Source of the DNA: Qipengyuania mesophila
GTDB lineage: Bacteria; Pseudomonadota; Alphaproteobacteria; Sphingomonadales; Sphingomonadaceae
Assembly: GCF_019711655.1 (NCBI RefSeq)
Contig: NZ_JAIGNU010000001.1
Location: forward strand, 1,769,501 to 1,833,500
Direction of reading: 5' to 3'
DNA: 64,000 nt
Shown here: positions 54,996-63,047 of the stretch, one piece after another
How the letters are laid out: each line of letters starts with the position of its first letter
Position numbering within the stretch: position 1 is the first letter of the stretch
The notes under the pieces: generated by a model
Databases searched by the model: none
Told to the model about the DNA's origin: nothing
What the model saw: only the letters and a program-made list of their open reading frames with translations
Position numbers and translations under genes: made by a program

Positions 54996-55700
54996 ATGGA
55001 CGATCGTTTCAACACCGCTGCAGGCTGGGTCCTCTTCGCCGGGATCGTGGCGCTGGGCGGCTCCATCGTTTCGGGCATGTATTTTGCTGCCGACAAGCAC
55101 GCGCATATCGAAGAGCCGGGCTTCTTCATCCAGGGCGAAGCCGAAGAGGGCGGCGCCGATGCAGGCCCCGATCTCGGCACGCTGCTGGCTGCGGCCGATC
55201 CTGCGGCTGGCGAGAAGGTCTTCGCCAAGTGTACCGCCTGCCACACCGTCAATCAGGGCGGCGCCAACGGCATCGGTCCCAACCTTTACGGCATCATCGG
55301 GAAGCCGATCGGCAAGCACGCCGCGGGCTTCGCCTACAGCTCGGCGCTGTCGGACCATGGCGGCGACTGGTCCTATGAAAACCTCGACCACTGGCTCGCC
55401 AACCCGCGCGGTTTCGCCAATGGTACGAAGATGAGCTTCGCCGGCCTGTCGAAGCCGGAAGACCGTGCCAATGTGATCGCTTTCCTCAAGGCCAATGGCG
55501 GCGGGCCCGACTATCCGGCACCGGCCGTACCGGAAGCCGATGCCGCAGAAGGCGCGGATGCGCCGGGCGCGGGGCCGGGTCCGGTGGAAGGTGCCGAAGC
55601 CGGTGCAGCCGAGGCGGCGGGTGCCATGGGTGCCGACCAGCCGGTGGCCGGAGATGGGGCGGCGGCCAGCAACGACGGCGGAGCCAAGACCGGCGCCTGA
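54996..55700 (+). CDS. Membrane-anchored class I cytochrome c
   Basis: This 234-residue protein has an N-terminal anchor helix (AAGWVLFAGIVALGGSIVSGMYF), a linker with acidic residues, and one haem domain. The haem motif is CTACH (Cys79, Cys82, His83) with Met146 in GTKMSFAG as the sixth ligand. PNLYGIIGKPIGKHAAGFAYS is typical of mitochondrial-type cytochrome c. An Ala/Gly/Pro/Glu-rich tail of about 65 residues follows. It fits the CycM/cytochrome c552 group that carries electrons from the bc1 complex to terminal oxidase. Confidence 0.92.
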   Translation: MDDRFNTAAGWVLFAGIVALGGSIVSGMYFAADKHAHIEEPGFFIQGEAEEGGADAGPDLGTLLAAADPAAGEKVFAKCTACHTVNQGGANGIGPNLYGIIGKPIGKHAAGFAYSSALSDHGGDWSYENLDHWLANPRGFANGTKMSFAGLSKPEDRANVIAFLKANGGGPDYPAPAVPEADAAEGADAPGAGPGPVEGAEAGAAEAAGAMGADQPVAGDGAAASNDGGAKTGA

Positions 55701-55724
55701 CGCTCACTCTATCCGGAAAGTTCG

Positions 55725-55752
55725 AAGGGCTCCGCTGCGGCGGGGCCCTTTT
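55725..55752 (+). terminator. Terminator after the cytochrome c gene
   Basis: AAGGGC (55725-55730) pairs with GCCCTT (55745-55750), with an inner CCGC/GCGG stem, followed by TTTT. It ends the cytochrome c transcript and also faces the convergent rlmE gene. Confidence 0.75.
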
Positions 55753-55769
55753 CGTATGAGCGCGGAGAA

Positions 55770-56429
55770 CTACCCCTTGAAGCCCTGCGCGATGACGTAC
55801 CACTCGCTCGAGCCCTTGCGGCTCGCGGGCGGCTTGGCGTGCTTGACCGTCTTGAAGTGCTTCTTCAGCAGCGCGAGCAGGTCGCTGTCGGTTCCGCCGG
55901 CGAGAACCTTGGCGAGGAAGGTGCCGCCGGGCGCGAGATTCTCGACTGCGAACCAGGCACCGGCCTCGACCAGCCCCATGGTGCGCAGATGGTCGGTCTG
56001 CTTGTGGCCGACGGTGTTGGCGGCCATGTCGCTCATCACCAGATCGGCCTTGCCGCCGAGCGCCTCTTCGAGAATGCGCGGCGCATCGTCGTCCATAAAG
56101 TCCATCTGGAAGATGGTCACGCCTTCGATCGGCTCGACCTCGAGCAGGTCGATGCCGACGACATGCGCCTTGGGCTTGAGCTTGCGCACCACCTGGCTCC
56201 AGCCGCCTGGCGCGATGCCGAGATCGACCACGCGGGTCACCCCTCTCAACAGGCCGAACTTCTCGTCGAGCTCGATCAGCTTGTAGGCCGCGCGGCTGCG
56301 ATAGCCTTCGGCCTTGGCCTGCTTGACGTAGGGATCGTTGAGTTGGCGCTGCAGCCAGCGGGTCGAACTCGCCGTGCGCTTCTTCGCGGTGCGCACCCGC
56401 GTATCGCGATCCTTGCCCGAGCGTGACAT
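55770..56429 (-). CDS. rlmE: 23S rRNA (uridine2552-2'-O)-methyltransferase RlmE (FtsJ)
   Basis: This 219-residue RrmJ/FtsJ-type SAM methyltransferase methylates U2552 in the 23S rRNA A loop and helps assemble the large subunit. The K-D-K-E tetrad is present: Lys in SRAAYKLIELDEKF, Asp in LVMSDMAANTVG, Lys in FLAKVLAGG and Glu in SSEWYVIAQGFKG. The SAM motif is VVDLGIAPGGWSQV. It lies downstream of ppx on the same strand, a conserved alphaproteobacterial pairing, separated by a long hairpin region. Confidence 0.95.
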   Translation of the reverse strand: MSRSGKDRDTRVRTAKKRTASSTRWLQRQLNDPYVKQAKAEGYRSRAAYKLIELDEKFGLLRGVTRVVDLGIAPGGWSQVVRKLKPKAHVVGIDLLEVEPIEGVTIFQMDFMDDDAPRILEEALGGKADLVMSDMAANTVGHKQTDHLRTMGLVEAGAWFAVENLAPGGTFLAKVLAGGTDSDLLALLKKHFKTVKHAKPPASRKGSSEWYVIAQGFKG

Positions 56430-56483
56430 TATCTGTTCCTCGTTTCGTGCGTGAAGCGCGTCCGCGCTTCCCTTGCTGCTGCT

Positions 56484-56584
56484 CCGGCCCACGCCCCCAC
56501 CCCGCCACCCACGGCACGGTATCTTATGGGCGGTCGGGTGGGGGTGTGGGCCGGTGCCGGAAGGTCGGGACCGACGTCCCGACC
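56484..56584. repeat. Two inverted-repeat hairpins between ppx and rlmE
   Basis: A 19-nt arm (56484-56502) pairs with 56536-56554 with one G-U position, enclosing a 33-nt loop. Immediately beside it, GGTCGGGAC (56563-56571) pairs perfectly with GTCCCGACC (56576-56584). No U tract follows, so they may be mRNA-stability or processing elements rather than plain terminators. Confidence 0.6.
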
Positions 56585-56603
56585 GCACCCCACAAGCAAA
56601 ACC

Positions 56604-57821
56604 TCAGACATCCTGCTCTCGCATGCGCTGGAGCGCCGCGCGGCTGCGTTCGCCCTCGGCGTCGGCCGCGATCAGGCTGCGCAATATGCCCTCGCGAATC
56701 CCGCGATCGGCCACGCCGAGCTGCTGCGACGGCCAGATGTCGAGGATCGATTCGAGGATCGCGCAGCCCGCGATGACGAGGTTCGCGCGGTCGTCGCCGA
56801 TGCAGGGCAGGCGCTTTCGGTCGGGCGCGCTCATCCGCGACAGCCGGCGCGAGATGTCGCGCATCGATTGCGAGGGAACGATGAGCCCGTCGACCGCGCG
56901 GCGGTCGTATTGCGGCAGTTCGAGATGGAGGCTGGCGAGCGTCGTCACCGTGCCGCTGGTGCCGAGCAGGCGGATTGGTTCGGGCGAGCGCGTATGTTCG
57001 CGGATGCGCTCTGCGAATTCGGCGAAGCTGCGCCCTACCGTCCGGCGCATCGCGACATAACGGTCGAGCCGCGTCTCCTCGCTCTCGTCCGATCCCTGGA
57101 CCGTGTCGGTCAGAGAGACCACGCCCCAGGGAACGCTGAGCCAGTCGACGATGCGCGGGACCTTGTCGGCGGGTTCGACCAGCACCAGCTCGGTCGAACC
57201 GCCGCCGATATCGAAGATGATCGCCGGTCCCGCGCCATCTTCGAGCAGGATGTGGCAGCCGAGCACGGCCAGCCGCGCCTCTTCCTGAGCCGAGATGATA
57301 TCGAGCATGATCCCGGTCTCGCGCCGCACCCGCTCGATGAAAGCCGGGCCATTGGCCGCCCGCCGGCAGGCCTCGGTCGCCACCGAGCGCGCGAGGCGCA
57401 CGTTCCTGCGGCGTAGCTTCTCGGCGCAGACGTGGAGCGCGGCGAGCGTGCGCTCCATCGCTTCGTCGGACAGCTTGCCGCTCGCTGCCAGGCCCTCGCC
57501 CAGCCGGACCACACGACTGAAGGCGTCGATGACGGTGAAGTTTTCGCCCGAGGGCCGGGCGATCAGCAGGCGACAGTTGTTGGTGCCGAGATCGAGTGCG
57601 GCATAGGCCTGCCGCCTCGGCGGCGGGCCGCCCTGCGGAGTCGAGACGGAATTCGACGGAGGTGCAATCACGCTGTCGCGAGGCGACGCCTTGCGCCGTT
57701 CGCTGCGCTTGCCATCGGGCCGGGAGGGGCGCTTGTAGCGGAAATCGGCTACCTTGCCGGACTTGCCGCCCCGTTGTGTCCCGTGCCCCCTTTTCGTGTC
57801 CGGCGGAGGATGGTCCGCCAT
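56604..57821 (-). CDS. ppx: Exopolyphosphatase / GppA-type phosphatase
   Basis: This 405-residue ASKHA-fold enzyme hydrolyses polyphosphate or pppGpp. After an N-terminal 70-residue basic, disordered leader (RKASPRDSVIAPPSNS) the fold starts at YAALDLGTNNCRLLIA. The second phosphate-binding motif is IFDIGGGSTELVLVEP and the third is LLGTSGTVTTLASL. The catalytic Glu is in ISAQEEARLAV. Whether polyphosphate or pppGpp is preferred cannot be told. It precedes rlmE on the same strand. Confidence 0.93.
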   Translation of the reverse strand: MADHPPPDTKRGHGTQRGGKSGKVADFRYKRPSRPDGKRSERRKASPRDSVIAPPSNSVSTPQGGPPPRRQAYAALDLGTNNCRLLIARPSGENFTVIDAFSRVVRLGEGLAASGKLSDEAMERTLAALHVCAEKLRRRNVRLARSVATEACRRAANGPAFIERVRRETGIMLDIISAQEEARLAVLGCHILLEDGAGPAIIFDIGGGSTELVLVEPADKVPRIVDWLSVPWGVVSLTDTVQGSDESEETRLDRYVAMRRTVGRSFAEFAERIREHTRSPEPIRLLGTSGTVTTLASLHLELPQYDRRAVDGLIVPSQSMRDISRRLSRMSAPDRKRLPCIGDDRANLVIAGCAILESILDIWPSQQLGVADRGIREGILRSLIAADAEGERSRAALQRMREQDV

Positions 57822-58011
57822 GTGCGAGAGCTTTCTTGTTCCTCCCGCGCAAACCATTGTGCGCGGGGACTTGTCGGCGACGCTAGCCGCGAAGCGGGGG
57901 CGGGGCAAGAGGCGCGCGCAGACACGGGGTTGACCTCGCGCGGCGACGAAACTAGATGCGCGGCCTCCAATCCGGAGCGGTCACGCGATTCTCGCCCGCC
58001 CGGTCGGCTGA

Positions 58012-58085
58012 TGCCCCGTCGTCTAATGGTAAGACTACGGACTCTGACTCCGTCAATTGAGGTTCGAATCCTCACGGGGCATCCA
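58012..58085 (+). tRNA. tRNA-Gln (anticodon CTG)
   Basis: Complete cloverleaf: acceptor TGCCCCG pairs with CGGGGCA (58075-58081); the D loop has TAATGGTA; the anticodon arm is ACGGA-CTCTGAC-TCCGT with anticodon CTG; the T arm carries GGTTCGAATCC. The CCA end is genomically encoded (58083-58085). It reads CAG. Confidence 0.95.
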
Positions 58086-58137
58086 TTCTCCTTCGCACCC
58101 GTTGCCAAAGCCGTTTTCCCGCGCCAGACAGGTTGCA

Positions 58138-59304
58138 ATGGGAGACGGACATTTGAGCGAGACCTTTCCGGAAATCCGCGAGGCGGTGCGGCGGCTGTGC
58201 GCGCGCTTTCCGGGCGAATACTGGCGGAAGCTCGATCGCGAGCGCGCCTATCCGAGCGAGTTCGTCGCGGCGCTGACCGAGGCGGGCTTCCTGTCGGTGC
58301 TGATCCCGGAAGAATACGACGGTTCGGGGCTCGGGCTCGAGGCGGCCTGCGCCGTGCTCGAGGAGATTCATCGCTCGGGCTCGAACGGCGGCGCCTGCCA
58401 TGCGCAGATGTACACCATGGGTACGCTGCTGAAGCACGGGTCGGAGGAGCAGAAGCGCCACTATCTGCCCAAGATCGCGAGCGGCGAACTGCGGCTGCAG
58501 GCCTTCGGCGTGACCGAGCCGGGGGCAGGCACCGACACTACACGCATTTCCACCTTCGCCCGCCGCGATGGCGACGATTACGTGGTCAACGGGCAGAAGA
58601 TCTGGATCAGCCGTGCCGAGCATTCCGACCTCATGGTCCTGCTTTGTCGCACGAGGCCTCGCGAGGACTGCTCCAAGCCGTCCGACGGGATGAGCGTCCT
58701 GCTGGTCGACATGCGCGAGGCGATCGGCAAGGGGCTCACCGTGCGCCCCGTGCGGACCATGCTCAACCATGCCACGACAGAACTGTTCTTCGACGATCTC
58801 CGCGTGCCCGCCAGCGCGCTGATCGGTGAGGAGGGCAAGGGCTTCCGCTACATCCTCTCGGGCATGAATGCCGAACGCATCCTGATCGCGAGCGAATGCA
58901 TCGGCGACGGGCGCTTCTTCATCGACCGCGCATCGGCCTACGCCAAGGATCGCTCCGTTTTCGGCCGCGCGATCGGTGAGAACCAGGGAGTCCAGTTCCC
59001 GATTGCCCGCGCTTATGTCCAGCTTTCGGCCGCAGCCGAAATGGTCACCAAGGCGGCGCGCATGTTCGACGCGGGCGAGACCGCCGGGACCGAGGCGAAC
59101 ATGGCCAAGATGCTGGCGAGCGAGGCGAGCTGGTTCGCCGCCGACATGTGCATCCAGACGCATGGCGGCTTCGGCTTTGCCGAGGAATACGACGTGGAGC
59201 GCAAGTTCCGCGAAACGCGATTGTACCAGGTCGCGCCGATCAGCACGAACCTGATCCTCAGCCATGTGGCGACGCATGTGCTGGGCCTGCCGAAGAGTTT
59301 CTAG
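58138..59304 (+). CDS. Acyl-CoA dehydrogenase family protein
   Basis: This 388-residue FAD enzyme oxidises acyl-CoA at the alpha-beta bond. Conserved parts: VLIPEEYDGSGLGLEAACAVLEE in the N-domain, LQAFGVTEPGAGTDTTRIS (FAD-contact loop) and THGGFGFAEEYDVERKFRETRLYQVAP near the end. The usual YEGT catalytic Glu block is replaced by LYQVAPISTNL, so the base must be at another position, as in some subfamilies. A preceding TTG/ATG choice exists; ATG at 58138 is taken. It begins a four-gene run with AMACR, ALDH and MaoC. Confidence 0.9.
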   Translation: MGDGHLSETFPEIREAVRRLCARFPGEYWRKLDRERAYPSEFVAALTEAGFLSVLIPEEYDGSGLGLEAACAVLEEIHRSGSNGGACHAQMYTMGTLLKHGSEEQKRHYLPKIASGELRLQAFGVTEPGAGTDTTRISTFARRDGDDYVVNGQKIWISRAEHSDLMVLLCRTRPREDCSKPSDGMSVLLVDMREAIGKGLTVRPVRTMLNHATTELFFDDLRVPASALIGEEGKGFRYILSGMNAERILIASECIGDGRFFIDRASAYAKDRSVFGRAIGENQGVQFPIARAYVQLSAAAEMVTKAARMFDAGETAGTEANMAKMLASEASWFAADMCIQTHGGFGFAEEYDVERKFRETRLYQVAPISTNLILSHVATHVLGLPKSF

Positions 59305-59316
59305 GGAGAGAGAAAT

Positions 59317-60396
59317 ATGCCGAGCAACGGTCCGCTGACCGGCCTCAAGGTCGTCGAATTCCAGGGCATCGGCCCCGGTCCTCACGTGGCGATGATGCTC
59401 GCCGACATGGGCGCCGAGGTGGTGCGGATCGAGCGCGCGGGACACCAGCCGATGAATGCGGTGGTCGAACGCGCCCGGCACCGGGTGGCGGTCGACCTGA
59501 AGAGCGAGGACGGGCAGGCCTTCGTCAGGACCGCGCTTAAGCATGCCGACGTGCTGGTCGAAGGGTTTCGTCCGGGCGTGATGGAGCGGCTCGGACTGGG
59601 GCCAGAGGAGATGCTCGCCGCCAATCCGCGGCTCGTCTATGCGCGGATGACCGGCTGGGGGCAGGAAGGTCCGCTGGCGCAGGCTGCCGGGCACGATCTC
59701 AACTACATCGCGATCACCGGCGCGCTCGACGCGATCGGCAAGCGCGGCGAACTGCCGGTACCGCCGCAGAACCTCGTCGGCGATTTCGGCGGCGGCTCGA
59801 TGTATTGCGCGATGGGCATCCTCGCAGCGCTGTTCGAGCGCCAGACGAGCGGCAAGGGGCAGGTAGTCGACGCGGCGATCGTCGATGGCGTCACCAGCCT
59901 GATGAGTTTCTTCTACGGCCAGCCGCACAGCGCGCTGCGCACGGTCGAACGCGGTGCCGGCCTGCTTGGCGGCGCGGCGCATTTCTACCGCTGCTACACC
60001 TGCAAGGACGGCAAGGAAGTCAGCGTCGGGGCGATCGAACCGCAGTTCTACGCCGAACTGCTCCAGCGCGCCGATGCACCCGAGCACCTGCGCGAAGCGC
60101 AGATGGATCCCTCGAAATGGGACAGCTATGCCGAGGATCTCGCCGCGCTGTTCGCGACGAAAACGCAGGCCGAATGGTGCGACCTGCTCGAAGGCACCGA
60201 CGCCTGCTTCGCGCCCGTCGTCCCGCTCGATCATGCCAAGGATCACCCGCACATGAAGGCGCGCGGCGCCTTCGTCGAAAAGGGCGGGCGCTGGCACACC
60301 GCGCCGGCACCGCGCTTCGACCGCACGCCGAACACAATTCGCGACAGCGCTCAGGACGGCGAAGAGGTGGTGGCGCGCTGGCGGCAAGAGGGCTAG
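59317..60396 (+). CDS. Alpha-methylacyl-CoA racemase-like CoA-transferase family III enzyme
   Basis: This 359-residue CaiB/BaiF-family protein. The active-site pair is expected in GHDLNYIAITGALDAIG (His-Asp) and VGDFGGGSMYCAMGI (Asp), which is the AMACR pattern rather than formyl-CoA transferase. The start PLTGLKVVEFQGIGPGPHVAMMLADMGAEVV is the family signature. It inverts the methyl-branched 2-methylacyl-CoA centre so that the upstream dehydrogenase can act. It lies 12 bp past the dehydrogenase, with a GGGAGAGA ribosome site. Confidence 0.9.
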   Translation: MPSNGPLTGLKVVEFQGIGPGPHVAMMLADMGAEVVRIERAGHQPMNAVVERARHRVAVDLKSEDGQAFVRTALKHADVLVEGFRPGVMERLGLGPEEMLAANPRLVYARMTGWGQEGPLAQAAGHDLNYIAITGALDAIGKRGELPVPPQNLVGDFGGGSMYCAMGILAALFERQTSGKGQVVDAAIVDGVTSLMSFFYGQPHSALRTVERGAGLLGGAAHFYRCYTCKDGKEVSVGAIEPQFYAELLQRADAPEHLREAQMDPSKWDSYAEDLAALFATKTQAEWCDLLEGTDACFAPVVPLDHAKDHPHMKARGAFVEKGGRWHTAPAPRFDRTPNTIRDSAQDGEEVVARWRQEG

Positions 60397-60421
60397 GGCT
60401 GCGCGCAAAGGAGAGATTGAG

Positions 60422-61840
60422 ATGCGCGATTGCACCAAGTTCTACATCGACGGCCGGTGGGTCGACCCGGTTACCGCCAACACCCAGCCGGTCGAGAACC
60501 CGGCGACCGAGGAAACCATCGGCCACATCAGCTTCGGCACAAAGGCCGATGTCGACAAGGCGGTGGCCGCCGCGCGCCGCGCCTTCGAGAGCTTCAGCCA
60601 GACGAGCAAGCAGGAACGGCTCACGCTGCTGCGCGCGATCCAGGCCGAGATCGAGAACCGCAAGGACGACCTCGCCACCGCGGTCAGCGACGAGATGGGC
60701 GCCCCGATGAGCCTTGCGAACGGTCCGCATGTCGGCCTGCTCGCCGGGCACTGCCAGAAGGCGATCGAAGTGCTCGAAGGCTTCGACTTCGAACGCCAGG
60801 ACGGCCCGACGCTGCATGTGTGGGAGCCGATCGGCGTGGTCGGCATGATCACCCCGTGGAACTGGCCATTGAACCAGATCGCCTGCAAGGTCTTCCCCGC
60901 GCTCGCGACGGGCTGCACCATGGTGCTCAAGCCTTCCGAAATCGCGCCCTTCGACGCCTATATTTTCGCCGAGATCATGGATGCAGCGGGCGTTCCGGCG
61001 GGCGTCTTCAACCTCGTCAACGGTGACGGACCGGGCGTGGGTGAGGCGATCTCGGGCCATCCCGACATCGACATGGTCAGCTTCACCGGCTCGACCCGCG
61101 CGGGCATCCTCATCGCCAAGAACGCCGCCGACACGGTCAAGCGCGTGGCGCAGGAACTGGGCGGCAAGAGCCCCAACATCGTGCTCGACGACAGCGTCTT
61201 CGCGCAGTCGGTCGCCAAGGGCACCGTCGGGATGATGGGCAATTCGGGCCAGACCTGCACCGCGCCGAGCCGCATGCTCGTGCCACACAAGCGGATGGAG
61301 GAAGCCAAGGCCGCGGCCAAGGAAGCCGCCGAAGGCGTCATCCCCGGCGATCCCAAGGGTAACGCCACCATCGGCCCGGTCGTCAGCCGCGCGCAGTGGG
61401 AAAAGATCCAGGGTCTGATCGAGAAGGGCATCGAGGAAGGCGCGACGCTGGTCGCGGGCGGACCGGGCAAGCCCGAGGGGCTCGAAACCGGCCACTACGT
61501 CAAACCGACCGTTTTCGCCGATGTCACCAACGACATGACCATCGCGCGCGAGGAAATCTTCGGGCCCGTGCTCTGCATCCTCGGCTACGAGGATTACGAC
61601 GACGCGATCCGCATCGCCAACGACACCGAATACGGCCTCGCCAGCGCTGTCACGGGCGAGGACATGGACCTCGCCCGCAGCCTCGCCAAGCGCATCCGTG
61701 CGGGCCGCGTCGCGATCAACGGCGGCTACGACCTGAATGCAGCCTTCGGCGGCTACAAAAAGTCGGGTAACGGCCGCGAATGGGGCGAGTGGGGCTTCCA
61801 CGACTTCCTCGAGGTGAAAGCGGTCATGGGCCACGGCTGA
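60422..61840 (+). CDS. Aldehyde dehydrogenase family protein
   Basis: This 472-residue NAD(P)-dependent enzyme oxidises aldehydes to acids. The catalytic Cys lies in [15 protein letters not shown] and the general base Glu in [12 protein letters not shown]. The cofactor motif is [10 protein letters not shown] and [14 protein letters not shown] is the entrance loop. [12 protein letters not shown] is conserved near the end. ATG follows an AAAGGAGAG site. Within the run it may clear aldehydes made during branched-chain or side-chain degradation. The stop overlaps the next start as TGATG. Confidence 0.93.
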   Translation: MRDCTKFYIDGRWVDPVTANTQPVENPATEETIGHISFGTKADVDKAVAAARRAFESFSQTSKQERLTLLRAIQAEIENRKDDLATAVSDEMGAPMSLANGPHVGLLAGHCQKAIEVLEGFDFERQDGPTLHVWEPIGVVGMITPWNWPLNQIACKVFPALATGCTMVLKPSEIAPFDAYIFAEIMDAAGVPAGVFNLVNGDGPGVGEAISGHPDIDMVSFTGSTRAGILIAKNAADTVKRVAQELGGKSPNIVLDDSVFAQSVAKGTVGMMGNSGQTCTAPSRMLVPHKRMEEAKAAAKEAAEGVIPGDPKGNATIGPVVSRAQWEKIQGLIEKGIEEGATLVAGGPGKPEGLETGHYVKPTVFADVTNDMTIAREEIFGPVLCILGYEDYDDAIRIANDTEYGLASAVTGEDMDLARSLAKRIRAGRVAINGGYDLNAAFGGYKKSGNGREWGEWGFHDFLEVKAVMGHG

Positions 61841-62292
61841 TGGCGGGCAAGTTCTTCGACCAATGGCAGATCGGCGACAAGCTGACGCATGACATCCGCC
61901 GCACGGTGACCGAGACCGACAATCTCCTCTTCACCACGATGACGCACAACCCGCAGCCGCTCCACCTCGATGTGGAAGCGGCCAGGGAGAGCGAGTTCGG
62001 GCAGATCCTGGTCAACGGGACCTTTACCTTCTCGCTGATGGTGGGGCTCAGCGTCGGCGACACCACGCTCGGCACGCTTGTCGCCAATCTGGGCTACGAC
62101 AAGCTGGTCATGCCCAAGCCGGTGTTCCTCGGCGACACGCTGCACGCAACGAGCGAGGTGATCGCCCTGCGCGAGAGCAAGTCGCGACCCGATGCGGGGA
62201 TCGTCACCTTCCTCCACGAAGCGGTCAACCAGCGTGGCGAGGTGGTGTGCCGCTGCGAGCGCTCGGCGCTGCTCAGGAAGACGCCCGACTGA
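61840..62292 (+). CDS. MaoC-family hot-dog dehydratase
   Basis: This 150-residue hot-dog fold protein, R-hydratase type. The catalytic Asp/His pair is seen as [12 protein letters not shown], with [22 protein letters not shown] as the hot-dog helix. [17 protein letters not shown] is the conserved strand. It hydrates enoyl-CoA. The start overlaps the ALDH stop, so this is the last gene of the acyl-CoA operon. Confidence 0.9.
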   Translation: MAGKFFDQWQIGDKLTHDIRRTVTETDNLLFTTMTHNPQPLHLDVEAARESEFGQILVNGTFTFSLMVGLSVGDTTLGTLVANLGYDKLVMPKPVFLGDTLHATSEVIALRESKSRPDAGIVTFLHEAVNQRGEVVCRCERSALLRKTPD

Positions 62293-62346
62293 GGCAAAGG
62301 TAGCCTTTTTGCTGCAACAAGCGTTCGGTGGCAAAGGGAGACAGGC

Positions 62347-62976
62347 GTGCCGCATAACGAACCGACCAGCGTCAGCGATGTGCTGTGCGAGCTCGACGAG
62401 CTCGCCACGCATGGCGACACCGTCTGCGTCGCCGACGTGCTCGACGATTTCGGCGGTCGCAGCTTCGGCCCCTTCATCATGATCCCGGCGCTGCTCGAGA
62501 TCACGCCCGTCGGCGGCATCCCGGGCGTGCCCACCGCCCTCGCGCTGTTCATCGCGCTGATCGCCGTCCAGCTGCTTCTCGGACGCGAGCACGTGTGGAT
62601 GCCGCAATTCGTCCAACAGCGCGCGGTGGGATCGAAGAAACTTCACAAATCGGTGCGCAAGCTGCGCAGGCTGGGGGACTTTCTCGATCGCCATAGCGAG
62701 GGGCGGCTCGAGGGCCTGACGCAGGGGCCGGCGATCAAGATAACCGCGCTGGCGATCCTGGCCCTGTGCTGCACCGTTCCGCCGCTCGAACTCCTGCCCT
62801 TCGCCAGCTCGATCCCGATGCTCGCGATCGCCATCCTCGGTCTGGCGCTGACAGTCCGCGACGGGGCGCTGGTGTTGGGAGCGCTGATCTTCACCGCACT
62901 CGCCACGGCGATCGGAGTCGCCATGTATGTCAATTCCTCGGGTGGCGGCGATGGGGGCGGCCTGGCCTTCTTCTAG
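62347..62976 (+). CDS. exoD: ExoD-family membrane protein
   Basis: This 209-residue protein of the ExoD family, named for exopolysaccharide synthesis and alkaline tolerance in rhizobia. It has a cytoplasmic N-terminus with VADVLDDFGGRSFGPFIMIPALLEITPVGGIPGVP, the family signature, and four to five membrane helices. SVRKLRRLGDFLDRH and ELLPFASSIPMLAIAILGLAL are also conserved. The start is GTG behind AAAGGGAGA. Its precise role is unknown. Confidence 0.88.
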   Translation: MPHNEPTSVSDVLCELDELATHGDTVCVADVLDDFGGRSFGPFIMIPALLEITPVGGIPGVPTALALFIALIAVQLLLGREHVWMPQFVQQRAVGSKKLHKSVRKLRRLGDFLDRHSEGRLEGLTQGPAIKITALAILALCCTVPPLELLPFASSIPMLAIAILGLALTVRDGALVLGALIFTALATAIGVAMYVNSSGGGDGGGLAFF

Positions 62977-63047
62977 GGCCGCTCTTGACCTCGTCGCGTG
63001 GTGTGGCGCACATTCGGTTGCAAAAGGCAATCGGGAGGGGAGTGCCG

